64,000 bases of DNA from Sesamum alatum (taxonomy: Eukaryota > Streptophyta > Magnoliopsida > Lamiales > Pedaliaceae), in assembly GCA_034509735.1 (NCBI GenBank), contig JACGWO010000011.1, positions 10,883,866 to 10,947,865 of the forward strand. The letters run 5' to 3'. The notes below the pieces were generated by a model, which was not told where the DNA came from, ran no database searches, and worked only from the letters and a program-made list of their open reading frames with translations. Below are positions 11,986 through 24,743 of this stretch, in pieces. The stretch's first letter is position 1. Every line of letters begins with the position of its first letter. The position numbers and the translations under genes were made by a program.

Positions 11986-12424
11986 TTGAAAAATTAGATT
12001 TTACTACTAATTTTTATGAAGATTAGATGGAGCTAATTTTAAAAATGTAAAGCTTTCGGGTTGATAATGTCTTATGAAATTATATAAAATTATAACAATA
12101 TGAGAATTAGAATGAGAGGAAAACTTATAGGATTTTTCAAATGTTGAGTCCAAATAGTTGTTTCTAAATTTTGTCCAATCATATTGTGGTAATCAACATA
12201 TTTTCACTATACACATATTTCTTTTCATAAAAGCGAAACCATCACACTATAAAAAATATCAAAATATTTCAATCAAACAAACCAGAAAAAATAATAAACT
12301 ACAAATTACTATATAAATAGACAAATGTCCACATATGTGGAGCTCGAATCCAAAACCTCTACCAGGTGAAAGGTTTTGAAACCACGATCTTACTCTTAGG
12401 ACAAAGTCTTATTTGTATTATTTT

Positions 12425-12955
12425 AGAGATAATTACACCATCCTGCAATTACACGTAAAATTCCAATAGTTTGAAAATTTATATATAATAGTCCTGATGT
12501 TTATTTTTGTCCAACAAATAAATTTATCCATCAGTCAAAATTCACGGAATTTGCTAATATCAGGAAAAAAAAAAGTTGAATAAAAATCTATATTTACCCC
12601 CCGATTGACTTATTACTAGTTTATTGCAGGTCAAATGTATCTTTTTTTACCAAACTACATTTATACTTCTTCACACGATAATGCATGTGAGGGGTACATC
12701 TTCATTCTTATAAGTGTAGTTTGTTTGATTAGAAAAGATTTGCTTGACTCACAATAAATCTGTAAGTCAATTGAGGCTAAATATGAATTTTTATTCAACT
12801 TTCTTACTCAGGTCAACAAATTTCATGAATTTTATTAATAAGTAAATTTATTTGTCAAACAGAAATAAACGTTAGATGTATTAGATGTAATTTCCCAAAC
12901 CACCGAGGGTTTATATAAAATTACATCAAATCTCAAGAGATGGTGGTATAATTAT
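12425..12955. mobile_element. Mutator-like foldback MITE, older copy
   Basis: The left arm (gagataattacacc..., then 'caacaaataaatttatccatcag' and 'aattcacggaatttgctaatatca') and the right arm (its approximate reverse complement, ending '...ggtggtataattatt') form a long imperfect palindrome. The same arms occur in the better-preserved copy at 15103-15588. Ends and target duplication are degraded, so the coordinates are approximate. Confidence 0.6.
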
Positions 12956-13249
12956 TATAAATTTTTTTTATAAACATCACTGAATAAAATTGAATTTTCA
13001 AAATATATTATTATTCTGAAAATAAAAATGCAAAAAAATAAAAATAAAAAAATCTATGTTTAATTTGGGAACACGAGGAGTGTTAACGTTGTCGGTCGTC
13101 CTCGTAAGAATCTCTGGTATGGGGGTGGGGCCTACGGAAAGGCAACACCACAGGCGCAACTTTCTTACATTCCCTGTTCCAAAATGTTTTTTGCATTTCC
13201 AATTAAAAAAAAAGTCTTATTTTAGTTCCAAAAAATATAACATTTAACC

Positions 13250-13499
13250 ATGACTAATTGTCATGGTTAATACTAAATAATCGTAGCGAATAGTCATTGA
13301 CCAAGGCTACGCAACAGTTGTCGGTCATGGTTTTTGCGAATTCTTTACCACGGCTAAAAGCCGTGGCAAATAATTTTTTTATGGTGGAATAGCTAGTTTT
13401 TGCATCAATTTTTATTTAATCGTAGTTAATAATAGTTATTTACCACGATTTTTAGCCATGGTCATTAAGAATGTAACTAATATTGATTTTTTTCTAGTG
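13250..13499. mobile_element. CACTA-type element, right-end fragment
   Basis: The right edge reads ...TTTTTTTCTAGTG, the reverse complement of a CACTAGAAAAAAA end. Inside are subterminal repeats of the form 'ccacggctaaaagccgtggcaaat' in both directions. No matching left CACTA end was found, so this is a fragment. Confidence 0.5.
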
Positions 13500-13505
13500 G
13501 TTTTA

Positions 13506-13890
13506 GGTAAAATTATATTTTTAGTTCAGTAACTTAAGGTTGTTAGTATTTTTGATCTTATAATTTATTTTATTTATATATTTAATTTTTTTTGACGAAC
13601 TTAGTCCAACACGTATTTAATTTGATTATTTTTTGATAAATTTAGTCCTGTATTAACAAATTTAATCTTGACAACATATAATTACAGGACAAAAACTGAG
13701 ATTTACTCGAGTGAGAATGAGATCAAAATTGCCAAGACATGACTAAATTTATCAAAAAAAAAAAATGACCAAATGTGAGATATTCAATACCGAGTTCGTT
13801 AAAAAAATGATTCAATATGCAAGTAAAATAAATTATAGGATCAAAAGTACGAGCAATTTATAATTATATGATAAAAAATATAATTTTGCC
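13506..13890. mobile_element. Foldback MITE (385 bp)
   Basis: The left arm starts GGTAAAATTATATTTTTA and the right arm is its approximate reverse complement, ending TATAATTTTGCC. The pairing extends inward through 'gatcttataatttattttatttatatatt' and 'gacgaacttagt'. It abuts the CACTA end at 13499. No clear target duplication is seen. Confidence 0.6.
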
Positions 13891-13913
13891 TTCTTTCTAA
13901 AATAGTAATCTTG

Positions 13914-13930
13914 GTGTGTGTGTGTGTGTG
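13914..13930. repeat. (TG)n microsatellite
   Basis: An uninterrupted GT/TG dinucleotide run of about 17 nt. Confidence 0.9.
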
Positions 13931-15102
13931 GGCCCCGTGAATCAGAAGAAGGCCGGCCACCATTCATTTCCTCGGATACCTAATCCTAAATTATTTTTGC
14001 ATTTATGACACATAAATGTAGATTTTGATTTTAGTTTTTTATTAACATCTTTTAATATTTGATAAAATTATATAATCCTTGAATAAATATTTAAAATTAT
14101 CAACTTTGTCCTCACTATAAATTTTTTCTTTCTTATTTAAAAAAATTGAATTGTAATAAATAGAACGAGGTGAATAAAAAAAGTCAAAAAATTATAAAAG
14201 TAACTATCCACTTGTTTCGTAGAAAGTTTCTAAATCTCTTAAAAAATAAGTAAAACAATAACTTATAATCCATAAGGGAATATTGGTCAGTCCATCACAA
14301 AAAAATAAATGAAAACCTAACGGAGACCAACGGATTGGGTAGTTGTTGGACGAACGTTAAAATCAGGATGGTATGATAATTTCCCAAACAATGAGAGGAT
14401 ATTTTTAATTATACTAAATCTCAGAAACACTAGTTGTAATTTACCCTTTTAAATATTAGTAACCAAGGTGGATTGAATCGAGTCGAATGTATTATCAAGT
14501 TTTTCGAGTCAATAAAAGGCTTGAAGAATCTGGTTGAACTAGAGAGTGTTTAGACGAGCGTATAAGTTCTTTAATACTTGATTATAATCTAGTTGTAATT
14601 TACCTTTTTTTTTCCGCGTTGACCATCAAACTTGATTATAATATTTTTGTATTTGTGTAATTTTCTATCATCTTTATTTCTTGACATTTTTGAAACTCAT
14701 TGTTCGATAAATGAATTAAAAGTTAAATTCGATATATATGCAACGTAAAATTTAAAGAATATTTCAACTTTCATTTATTACACTAGCTTATTATCTATTC
14801 TGGAAAATTAGTAGTTAATGTTTTTTTTTTTAAATATTTCGATTTTTGTTTAGTTAACAAAAAACTTCGTTGGAGTATATAATATTCTTAATTGTTGGTC
14901 AGTTATTAAATTACATGAGTTTTTTAATTTTATCTCTCATTAGTGGAATATTCCATCCATTTTGAATTCCATTAAACTTAATCGTGAGGGACTATAGTGA
15001 GGTTTATTTAAAAGATGAGAAATTATTATAGTGTATTTGAAAGAAGTGGGACAAAAAGTATAAATGAGGATCTGATGAAAAGATTTGACCATTTTTTAAT
15101 TA
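13931..15102. other. Intergenic stretch
   Basis: No gene is supported. A segment at about 14290-14450 (containing 'gtatgataatttcccaaac' and 'ttgtaatttaccc') resembles one arm of the 12425/15103 foldback family. Confidence 0.4.
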
Positions 15103-15588
15103 GGGATAATTACACTCTTTTCCCTTGAAATTTGCTTTTGTCTAACAAATATGTCCTTCCGTTAGTTAAAATTCACCGAATTTATTGATATTAACAAAAA
15201 AAACTAAATAAAAATCGATGTTTACCCTCGATTGACTTATTAATGACTTAATGCAGACCAAACAAATCTTCTATGACTAGATTACCCTTATAACGGTGAA
15301 GATATACCTCCTCTCATGCATTAATGTGTGACGACATATAAGGGTGGTTTGATCATAAAAAGATTCCTTTAACCTATAATAAGTCAGTAATAAGTCAATC
15401 GATGACAAATCTTACCTTTAATTCAATTTGTTTTGCTAATATCAATAAATTCGGTGAATTTTGACTAATAGAGGGACCTATTTGTTAGACAGAAACAAAT
15501 CTCAGGGGCAGTAGATGTAATTTCTCAAATCTTAGGGGGTCTACATGTAATTACACCAAACCTCAGGAGAGCGAAGTGTAATTATCCC
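15103..15588. mobile_element. Mutator-like foldback MITE with 9-bp duplication
   Basis: The element runs GGGATAATTACACT to AGTGTAATTATCCC and is flanked by the 9-bp duplication TTTTAATTA (15094-15102 and 15589-15597). The arms pair for most of the 486 bp: 'taaaattcaccgaatttattgatatta' at the left matches 'taatatcaataaattcggtgaatttt' at the right. The 9-bp duplication with long inverted arms fits a Mutator-like MITE. Confidence 0.8.
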
Positions 15589-15597
15589 TTTTAATTA

Positions 15598-16883
15598 TAA
15601 ACACATTTGTTACACTTTTTTTTTAAAGTGGGAGCGATGACCTATTATTAATTGAAATAAATCGATTGCAATCATTTATGTCGAAATTAATATCTAATAA
15701 TGACAATTACAATAATCATACTCTACAGTAGAAAGACAACAACTACTACTACAGTATACAACACCTATTATGAAATATAACAGTATCCCACGCGTGGTAG
15801 GGTTCGAACTTATGGGCCTCAATTTCGCTAACTAACCTAGACCTCATTGGTACTCATTTATTGCACTTATTACAGCTTTTTTCACGTACTTTTGCACATC
15901 CACAAATACTTTAAAAAAAGATGCAAAAATTATATTAAAAAAAGCCAACTAAACCTAAGATACATAATGTAAAATTTGTGAAAATATGTTTTCAAAACCC
16001 ACAAAACACTAAAATACAAGAAGTTAGGAGCTCGTAAAACAAAAGATCTCATTAATAAATAAAAAATTCCAACAATTAAGAAAATATTAAGACGTAAGTA
16101 AAATTACATACAATTATTGTTTATAGTTATTATTTCATGTAAAAGTGCTAAAAAAAGAAAAAGAAAAAACAATGAAGATATTGACGTAATCAAACTTTAG
16201 GTTATTCTTTTAATTTTATAGTCACGTCACGGCACCCCCTATTTTCTTATAAATACTTAAGTATTTGCGTAAAATTATTTGCAAAAAATTGAGTTATTTA
16301 CTCTATCATTTAATTCAAGGTAGGATAAAAGTACTTTAGTTAATAAGAAAAGTTTACTTTTTTCTTATAATAATGATAAAAGATAGATTATAATCAATTC
16401 CGTGACTTGAAATTCAAGTATATAATTAAGTTGAATTTCTCGTACTCTCCATTGAAATGTCAAATATTTAAAAATAAAATGTGTAGTTAGTCAATATTAG
16501 ACGAAGATGTCAACACAAAGATGGGATCACACTAAAATACATGCGCTCTTTCTTAAGATCATTATATGTGACACGCTCAAATGTGTGTGTAAAATAATAT
16601 AAATATTATATTTAAAATAAAAATAAGGAATAATTATATTCACACCTACTCACATATTGTTCTTTTACCCAAATCACCCATGTATTTTGGGAATAAGTAA
16701 TATAACCCCAATATTTTTTTTATTATTCATACAAAGTTTTAATTAAGTTTAAATTACTTATTTAGCTTTTTTTTCATTGAATCTCTATATAAAATTGCAT
16801 CGTTAAATAATTAAAATATTAAATTATTAAGTTAATATATTAATAAAAATTAGCGAAAAGGAATCTATTGATTTTCTCCCAAT
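15598..16883. other. Intergenic AT-rich stretch, nothing recognised
   Basis: No ORF of note, no transposon end and no repeat array was seen. Base composition is uniformly AT-rich. Confidence 0.5.
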
Positions 16884-17142
16884 TGGTTGGACTGTAGGTG
16901 CGATGATTTACTTCACCGGCGAGGTCTCTGGTTAAAGTCCAGGATGGTCCAGCTGCGCCAGGGAAAAGAATAGAAGAAGCATATGACTACTTCATGCATG
17001 CTCCACTTGGCTCGGGAGGATGTAGCTCAGTTGGTAGAGCTCCGCTCTTGTAATTGGGCCGTTGCAATTACGGGTTGGATGTCTAATTATTCGGCAGTAA
17101 TCATAGTATCTTTTACTTGAACCGGTGGCTTACTTTTACTAG
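16884..17142 (+). pseudogene. Nuclear copy of plastid trnI-GAU 3' exon, spacer and trnA-UGC 5' exon
   Basis: The stretch 16884-16965 matches the end of the plastid trnI-GAU intron and its 3' exon (cttcac.ggcgaggtctctggtt.aagtccaggatgg.cca). The spacer follows, then the trnA-UGC 5' exon at about 17018-17058 (ggatgtagctcagttggtagagctccgctcttg), then the start of the trnA group II intron up to about 17142. This is the order found in the plastid rRNA operon spacer. Several changes from the plastid form are C-to-T or G-to-A, including one that alters the trnA anticodon from TGC to TGT. It is nuclear plastid-derived DNA (NUPT), not a working tRNA gene. Plastid sequence was recalled from knowledge, not aligned. 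Confidence 0.88.
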
Positions 17143-17802
17143 ATTATAAATTTAAATTAAAAATTTCTTGTATTTGTGTGAATTATTTTACACTTCTTAA
17201 AATTAAAGGATTGTTTATCCTCTATTTATATAGATATGTATATATTTATCAATTTATAGATACATATTTAGATGACAGAAGAAGGCAAAGGACAACGAAT
17301 ACTGGGTGGTGACGAGGGCTGGCAAAGGTGGAAGAGGGTTGGGCATAGCGGGAGACAATGGGGAGGGCGCAAGCGACCGAGGGCACAAGTAGGGGTCCGG
17401 GGTGGGTGGAAAAGTGATACTTTTTCAAAAAAAATAAAATAAAATAAAATATCTTTTTAATAAATAAATTATTTATTTTAGTAATATTAATATGGTTTAT
17501 ATAAAATACATAAATTTTTTTGAATTATAATTTATTAATTTTAATAAATTTTAATTATAAATAAAAGTAGACGATAAATAATTTTTTAATTTCAAATAAT
17601 TTATACAAGCGTAATGATTTTTTTATTTAAATTTATAATGTAGTAACTAATTTTATTAATATATTAATTGAATAATTTAAGATGTCAATTATTAAAATGT
17701 GTCATTTTATATCGAGATTCAATTAAAAAAAATTAATAAAATAATTTAAATTTGAATTAGAAATTGGTAGAGATAATAAAAAAAACAGGGTCATATTACT
17801 TA
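17143..17802. other. Intergenic stretch, no gene seen
   Basis: A G-rich patch at 17276-17420 (ggcaaagg, gggagggcgcaagcg) lies in otherwise AT-rich DNA. No feature can be named. Confidence 0.4.
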
Positions 17803-18647
17803 TGTCATGCCTCGAAAGTACGACCCATGCTTTAAGCCCTATTCTCAGAGTACGACCTAACTAAAGTTGTAACCACAATATGCTCACCAAACGAATAACC
17901 CAATAACTAGAACAATTACAAACCCTAACTATTCGACCTCATTTCTCAGTCACCTTGATCACCTTTTTAGTCAGCTAGCTTCACCTGTCACGTTATCACT
18001 TGTATCTAGAGGAAGAAATTCAAAATTCGAAATTCGTAAGCAAAAGCTTAGTGAGGCCAAGAGTGGGTGCAAGTGAAAGAAAATAATCATATTAGACCCT
18101 CGATCAAAATACTTAAAACACATCTATAGTCTGGCACAAACACCGATCAAGCCTGTGAAGACCATATCAGGGGAAGATCGAAACATATGATTATCGCCTT
18201 ATGTCTCCCAAACGACCGTTTACTACCTTATCCTCCATGTAGGGAGTAACCCTACGACCGCATTGAACCAGCCATGCCTAGGTACATGGCAGCACCAATC
18301 ACATGCAGACAAACTCCAACCTGCCTGTGAAAGGACACTCATGTGGGAACTGCACGATGAAGCCTCAATTGGCAGCCTAATGCAACCCCAGCGCGCCCCG
18401 CGAACCATCTAGCCCCGAGCCCATTGACCGCTTTGCAAGAACCACTTGACCAAATTCATAAAGCCAATCGAACAATTATATAGAAAATAGACCATTCAAA
18501 GATCACATGCATATCGAACTTTTACGACGAACTAAACAATATCAAGATAAATGGGGCCTCTTGGGTACTCATATGGACACTAGAGGTGGCTCCCAACGTA
18601 GTTCACAATGAATAACAGAATACCATATGACCAGAGCGATAATCACG
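17803..18647. mobile_element. Possible chromovirus-type LTR fragment
   Basis: The stretch starts TGTCATGCCTCGAAAG, resembling plant Gypsy LTR starts, and has an internal 'caaaagcttagtgaggccaag' segment of the kind seen in such LTRs. No matching right end or target duplication was found; the sequence seems to be interrupted by the next block. Low confidence. Confidence 0.35.
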
Positions 18648-20830
18648 TTGTTGTTAGAATAGGTGACCAGAAAGCCAATCGGATTGACGGTTTTGGGTAG
18701 TATTTAGCAATCTTTATTTAAGTAATATTAACTTGATGAATATAGTAAGTATTCATCCTTGGAACTATGTGTTTGTTGTGCTTACTAATTACGTTAAACG
18801 GCATTTTAACGTGACAACAAATGCTCACAGACCAATTGTATAACCCATGTAGTTGGATTGCGCATTGGATGACAGCTATGAAACCAACTTTTGAGGGTTG
18901 GTGTGAAATGTTCCAAACCGAGGACCTCGAGATAGGGCATCGAGAGTCCTATAGAGACTTGCACTAAGGATTGCATTCATTGGATGAGTGTCGTGTTTCA
19001 TCCGCGATAGACGTTGGACGTCTATGCAATATTAGTGGGTTAGTTGATAAGGGTGTTAGCTGACTGAACTGACTTGCATGAATCGTCATATGGAAGCCTT
19101 GGAGGCTTGGTCAGTATGACTAGAATTCCCGGTTCCGATAGTACGAGATTAGTCCTCAGACTCGAGGAATCATGGCAATCGCATGCATATGATGGTTGTA
19201 TCTAGGATCTGGCAAGATATGTCCGTATCTGGGATACGTTCATTATAAGCCTTATCCCATTCAGAATATATATTGAGGATGGTGGATCCCAAGATAGGAT
19301 CCGTCACCTGTCAGTATATGACAGTCGAGTCTCCTATGCGCTCTGAGATGGTTTAAGCTCTTAAAGTTTGTGGCCACAGCGATTGGTCGAGTAGGGAATG
19401 GTTTCCTACGTCGATCAATAAAGCAAACGTGTCTTGAGTTATTGAGAACAGTTGTCTAGTCCAGAATGGGAACCGACACCCAATTCCATGCCCTAGACTT
19501 AGACCAGGAGATAGATGATGGAAGGACCGTACTCGTATGGTACTCGGAGGCCTAAACGCTCACGCCAACATTCACCTAGTCTCTAGTACCATGGATCGTT
19601 GCTACGAGGCCACCCATGATGACAGACGTTTCTCGATTAATGGTTAATTGAAAAATAGTTAATTAAATTGGATTTAATTGACCAATTGTGTTGGACACAA
19701 GCCCAAGTCTAGCTGAGGGTGAACGTAAAGAGTCACACACAAATCATTGTGGAACTGGTAGAATTAATTTGGAATTAATTCTAGAAGAAACGAATTAATT
19801 TAATTGGATTAAATTAATTCAAGGAGAAAAATAAATGATTGGATCATTTATTGGGAAATCCATTTGATGGATGGTCCAAAAATTAATTAATTGGATTACT
19901 TGATTCTTGGGCTAAGAACCTTTATATTAATTGGATTAATTTATCGGGTTTGGATTAATTAATTGATTGGATCAATTAATTGGAGTTTGGACTTGTGTTT
20001 ATTTAATTAGATTAAATAAACTAGTTGGCATCAAATTGGAATGATATTAATTGGATTAATATCTATTCAATAAACTTTTGTTTGGACTTGATTTAATTAG
20101 ATTAAATCCAGGTCTAAGACTAGTAGTGCAAGTTCATGGAAAAATACAAGTTCTAGCAAGTTAAGGAGGAATTAATATCCTCTACATATGATCACATATG
20201 TCCAGCCATAATGCTGCATAATGGGGTGATTTTTTATGACATCATGGTTGGAGGTTATGCATGAAAATATGTTAATGTGTGTAGGTTACCTTGGAGGTAA
20301 CTTGTAGTTTTGAATTTTAAATTCTACTACACAAAATTATACACACAAGACTTGTTTCATAGTTGGTTTTTCTCCAGCAAAAAACTCATCCAAATGTACT
20401 CTAAATCTCTACAAATTTTCTTCCTTTTGTGTTCATACCTTTTAGAAAGGATTGAACAACAAAACATTCCAAAAATCACTAAACTATAGTGTTGTTTTGG
20501 AATTATTTTTTTTCTCCTCTCTACTACTATCTAGCAATAGTTTAGAGAAATCTTCCATGGTGTGGTGTGGACAAATTATAGGATTCTAATTTGGGTCCTC
20601 AAGTGAACGGAAGGATAAACGGAAAGGGAACAACGCTAGAAACTGGTTCTACGTGCAACGAACATAAGGTGGGTTTTCATTTACGTTACATGTACCTTTT
20701 TGTTTTATTCCTTTAGCCACTTGTCCAACATCTTCTCCTCTTTAATTTATGCTTTGACATACACCGAACGCCCGGGAACTTCAAAGAGAACACCCCTTTG
20801 AACCTATTTTAAATTATGCTTTAAATTAAT
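18648..20830. mobile_element. Unclassified LTR-element-like block, non-coding
   Basis: This 2.2-kb stretch is less AT-rich at its left (18.65-19.65 kb) and then rich in 'aattaattggattaa' repeats (19.65-20.1 kb). Its style resembles large non-coding retrotransposon derivatives, but no coding domain, primer site or LTR pair was found. No gene is supported. Confidence 0.3.
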
Positions 20831-22370
20831 GTTTTTACGCTTCCATGCCGTGCCCGATTCTTTCAGTTGTAGCACTTAGTTCCATAGAGTTTCCAAAGGC
20901 CCAATCAATCTATATAGACAACCCAATATCATATTCATTTTCTCTTATTAATGGACATTTTCAAGAAACATTTTACTCAAGTTCGTCGCAAGAAAAAGAC
21001 CACTTTTTATACATATATATAGCCATGCATTCAAGCTTATGGTTTTAGACCGAATGCGTACAGGCTTCATATTTAGCAAGTAACATACTGCAGTCTCGTC
21101 GCCAATAAGGAAATAAACACTTCTGATCCTGGTTAGAACCATGTTCAGATATACACAAGAATTAGTGTGATCTTTACTCATAGAAAACTTAAAGATCTTA
21201 TCTAGCTTGAGACAAGTCTTCCTTACTTCTTAGTAAAACACACTTTAGCACTTGTGTACATTCTCAAGTTGTATTAAATCACATTCCTTAGAGTATTTCT
21301 CAGAATCCAGATTTAAAAAACAACCTATTATACTTAGCTACAAAGTAGATATTTCCCATACAACAGACTCATAGCTTAGCAGATAGACAAACACAGTCAA
21401 CAGGATTTAAATAATCTATCGGTAACAAAACTTGATGCCAACTAGATTTAACAAGCCTCAAACACACTCTCATGGAACTCTGTTAACGACACTGAACTTT
21501 AGAACAATTTAAGATGTGGTGCATTTCCTTGAAAGCTAGTATGCGATCCAAAATTACAGATCAATGCTTTCTATATTGCACACTCTTATAGTTCTTTCCA
21601 TTGGTGATATGTTAAAATACTCCATAACTTTACAACACTAGCGTGCTCAAGTTCTTGAGTGTTATACAAAACACCAACCAGTTCATGACCAGTTAGCAGT
21701 TCACATCGAGTAAACACTCATGTACTCACATTGCTCCTGGGACGCTAGCATTGCTAGTACCCCTCACAACTGTCTAGATTTGCCTTATTTGAAGAAAGGC
21801 ATTTCTTGACCTCGAGTACAACCATTTGACCATTTAGCATGGCTTATGTGCTTCTGGTTTGTTCGTCATGGCTTGGATTTTTACCGAATTAACAATTTAA
21901 AGCCGAATTAATGATTATGTTCCTCATTTCAATACACTTATAATTTCTTCAAGATTAATGGAAAAATATAGTAGGGCAGTGTATTGAAAACGACTTAATG
22001 AAATAAGGCTTATTTCATAAGTCACATAACATAGCATAAACAATGAATTTATTCAATATGTTTAGTAATAGAAAAGCGGTAAACTGATACCAGTCGAGTT
22101 GTACAGCTACAACTCTTGCATATCATATGATATACATTCAGTCGATGACACTCCCGTCAGTGAGTTCATCGTCCTCATTAGGAACCTTCATTGGGAACTC
22201 CTTTGGATTTTCTTCTGGTTCCTCGGCATGCACGTTTATAAAAAGATAGATACTGAACTGAGACATTCGTCATAATGCCCGCGCCAGAGCTGGAGCCAGG
22301 CTGGGCGGGCGGCGGCCCGCGTGCGGGGCAACCCCATGTGCACCCTAGTCTCCATAACACTTCAAACACA
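20831..22370. other. Intergenic stretch, nothing recognised
   Basis: Short ORFs here lack any family resemblance. A GC-rich patch at 22275-22335 stands out from its surroundings. Confidence 0.4.
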
Positions 22371-24160
22371 AATTGAACATTGAACTTAATATAAGGAGTT
22401 TAAGTTATCCTTAAACTTTCAATGTGGGACAACTTTGAGGGTAAAAAACACTCAACCCCACATACACCTTAGGTGCGAACTTAAACTCCACACTTTTCCA
22501 TCATATTACTATGTGGAACATGTGTAATTCCTCTATTTCTCTTACCATCTAATTTATAAATTCACATGTAATTGAACCCATATTTTAGAACAATTTGTTG
22601 TTACAAATTAACATCCTAAATGTCAATTACAACACAAGCAGCACAACAGGACTTTTTCCTGCTCAGGTATAGCTAGACCCTTGCTTTCTTTACAGGACTT
22701 CTTCCTGCCCAGCCCAACAGGTCTAGCCCAGTAGAGTCTCCCCTCCTGAATAAGCCCAGGTAGAAAACTCTTGTGCTAGCGATCAATAGGTCTATTTAAT
22801 CCCACTCCACCAATCCGACAGCAAGTCTCGCACTACTGAAGGGGGGGGGGGGGGGGGGATGATGCCCCCTAAAATTCTACCTGGTTAGCCCAAGAGCTAG
22901 GAGTGGATTTTCGAGTAGGGCAGCCCAACAGGCCAAGTTCATTTTGGCCCAAAACAGTAAATTACTTAACCACAAAGCCCCTTTTATAAATTCTGACCTG
23001 ATAGGCCCACGAATAAGCCTCGTACATCAATCCTAGTCATCATAAAGCAATGATTCCACATCACACAGGTGGCCAACATGTAGAGCAACGTCATACTAAA
23101 AAATCTCATCTAAATTCCTAGAGAATTGGCTGGAACCCAGGTTTTTCTCACTAGATAACAACTTTCCCGGAAAACATGGCAGATGTGACAAGGGTGATTC
23201 AAACGGCTATATCTCTCTCAATTCTTATCCGATTCATGCGTGGTTTATTGGAGGAGATCGCTGATTCCCTAAGGTTTCCAACGCCGTATGGTACGCAACG
23301 TAAATTCTCCAAAATCGGGCACACGGACCATTATAATATAACTGATTGCACAGTTTGTCAAGTAATTTTTACCTCATTTTTGCACTTCACTTGCACACGG
23401 ATTTCTCTCTATTTTCCAGCATACCTGTGCACACTTCAGCACCTCACAATACTATTTTATCATTATTCTCACTTATTTCAACTTTTCCCATTTATTTTAT
23501 CAGTAGAACACTACTGACTTAAGCATCGGAGTGCTAACCCTTCTCTGTAGGTTAGTCTCCCCTTCAATTTTGGAATTTTTGTAAAATTCCTCGACATTTT
23601 GTGAGTCCAACATCCTCTTTGTAGGTTAGTTTCTCCTTCAATTTTGGGATTTTTGTGAAAGTCCCTCGACATTTTGTGGTGCTGTTGGACTCCGATTCAC
23701 ATCATCGGTCATTGCCTTGCCATTGCCTGCATCATCCGACTGATTCAGGTCCACCAACGATCAACCACAGACAGTCATTTGCCAATCTTGAATATCTGGC
23801 ATCCCATACTATCGATGCCCAAGATTGCAAACACAGCTCACAAGTTGAGTAACCTGTCCCCCATGGACGTGTCCCACAATCCGACACTAGTGATCTGAAT
23901 CCCTCAACAAACCAACGAATCATAATCTCGCCTCCATGGCCCCAAAGATTACTGATCCTTGTTTTGTCTCCCGCACCAAACAACCGAGACGTCTGAGCCT
24001 TCACAAGTCTGACCCAAACATGTTGAAGCCTTCACAGATCTGACTCCAACTGGCATGAACCAACGCCAACTGAGCACTGATTCAACTGTAACAGAGCCTA
24101 ACGCCGTTCTCCCAACTGCCACAAGGGATTTTGTCCTTCTCCCAGCCAATACTTTGACCT
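22371..24160. mobile_element. Degraded LTR-retrotransposon debris
   Basis: Phrases common in plant LTRs occur here: 'caatgtgggac' near 22420, 'cggctatatctctctcaattcttatccgattcatgcg' at about 23203-23240, and 'gacttaagcatcggagtg' at about 23516-23533. A possible primer-site remnant (tggtgctgttgg) lies at about 23677. A run of 18 G is at 22841-22858. A tandem duplication of about 74 bp ('gtaggttagt.tctcc.cttcaattttgg...cctcgacattttgtg') covers about 23547-23680. No coding region can be assembled. Confidence 0.4.
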
Positions 24161-24743
24161 ACAAAATGAAATTTAAATGTGCAAACAAAAATTAACTTTT
24201 AGGTGCGAACTATAATTTATTTTTTCTAGGATGGTAAATGCGTATTCCAATCAATTTCAGAGTGCAAAATGTAATTTAGCCTATTTTTTTTTTGGTGTTA
24301 TACATCAGCAAAGGGTAATGCTGGAAAAATGCATAAGTTGAGCCGAGTCAAGATAAGTCAACCGCGACGCCGAACGGTCCCAGACAAAATTCCCAACCCG
24401 GAATAAATGTCCGGTTCACGTAATTAAAAAATATATATTATATTAATTTTTCCAAGTCGCACTCCAACACAGTGCTCTCCACTCCCACTCACCACATTCC
24501 TCAGCTGAAAATACTAAGCTACCCCCGATGCTCCACCACTTTACCCTTTACACTCTCCGTAAATACGTATTTGATGAGGGTGCTTCTCGTCCTTACACAG
24601 TACTCCTAAGCTAGAATCAGCTCTTAAATATGGTATGAAATTATTATAAACAGCTCTTTAAAAAAGGGAAAAGCTTTACCTTTTGTCAGACAGTAACAAC
24701 AGCACTCACTCACTCACACACTCACTGTGTGGAGGAATCGGCC
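24161..24743 (+). promoter_or_regulatory. Upstream region and 5' UTR of the WRKY gene
   Basis: No gene lies between the LTR debris and the WRKY start. A TTGACC W-box core, the binding site of WRKY proteins themselves, lies at 24153-24158 just outside the left edge. A CT/CA-rich leader (cactcactcactcacac) at about 24703-24725 precedes the start. An AT-rich 'aaatatatattatatt' at about 24428 could supply a TATA element, though it is rather far upstream. Confidence 0.4.

Noticed and set aside
17018..17058. tRNA-Ala gene
   Set aside because: The sequence is the plastid trnA 5' exon only, followed by group II intron start, with no 3' exon and a changed anticodon.
23176..23517. 113-residue ORF
   Set aside because: The sequence has the style of plant LTR non-coding DNA and no domain is visible.
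24729..24743. Longer WRKY N terminus starting at GTG 24729
   Set aside because: GTG is not a usual plant nuclear start, and the next in-frame ATG (24744) has an ideal context.
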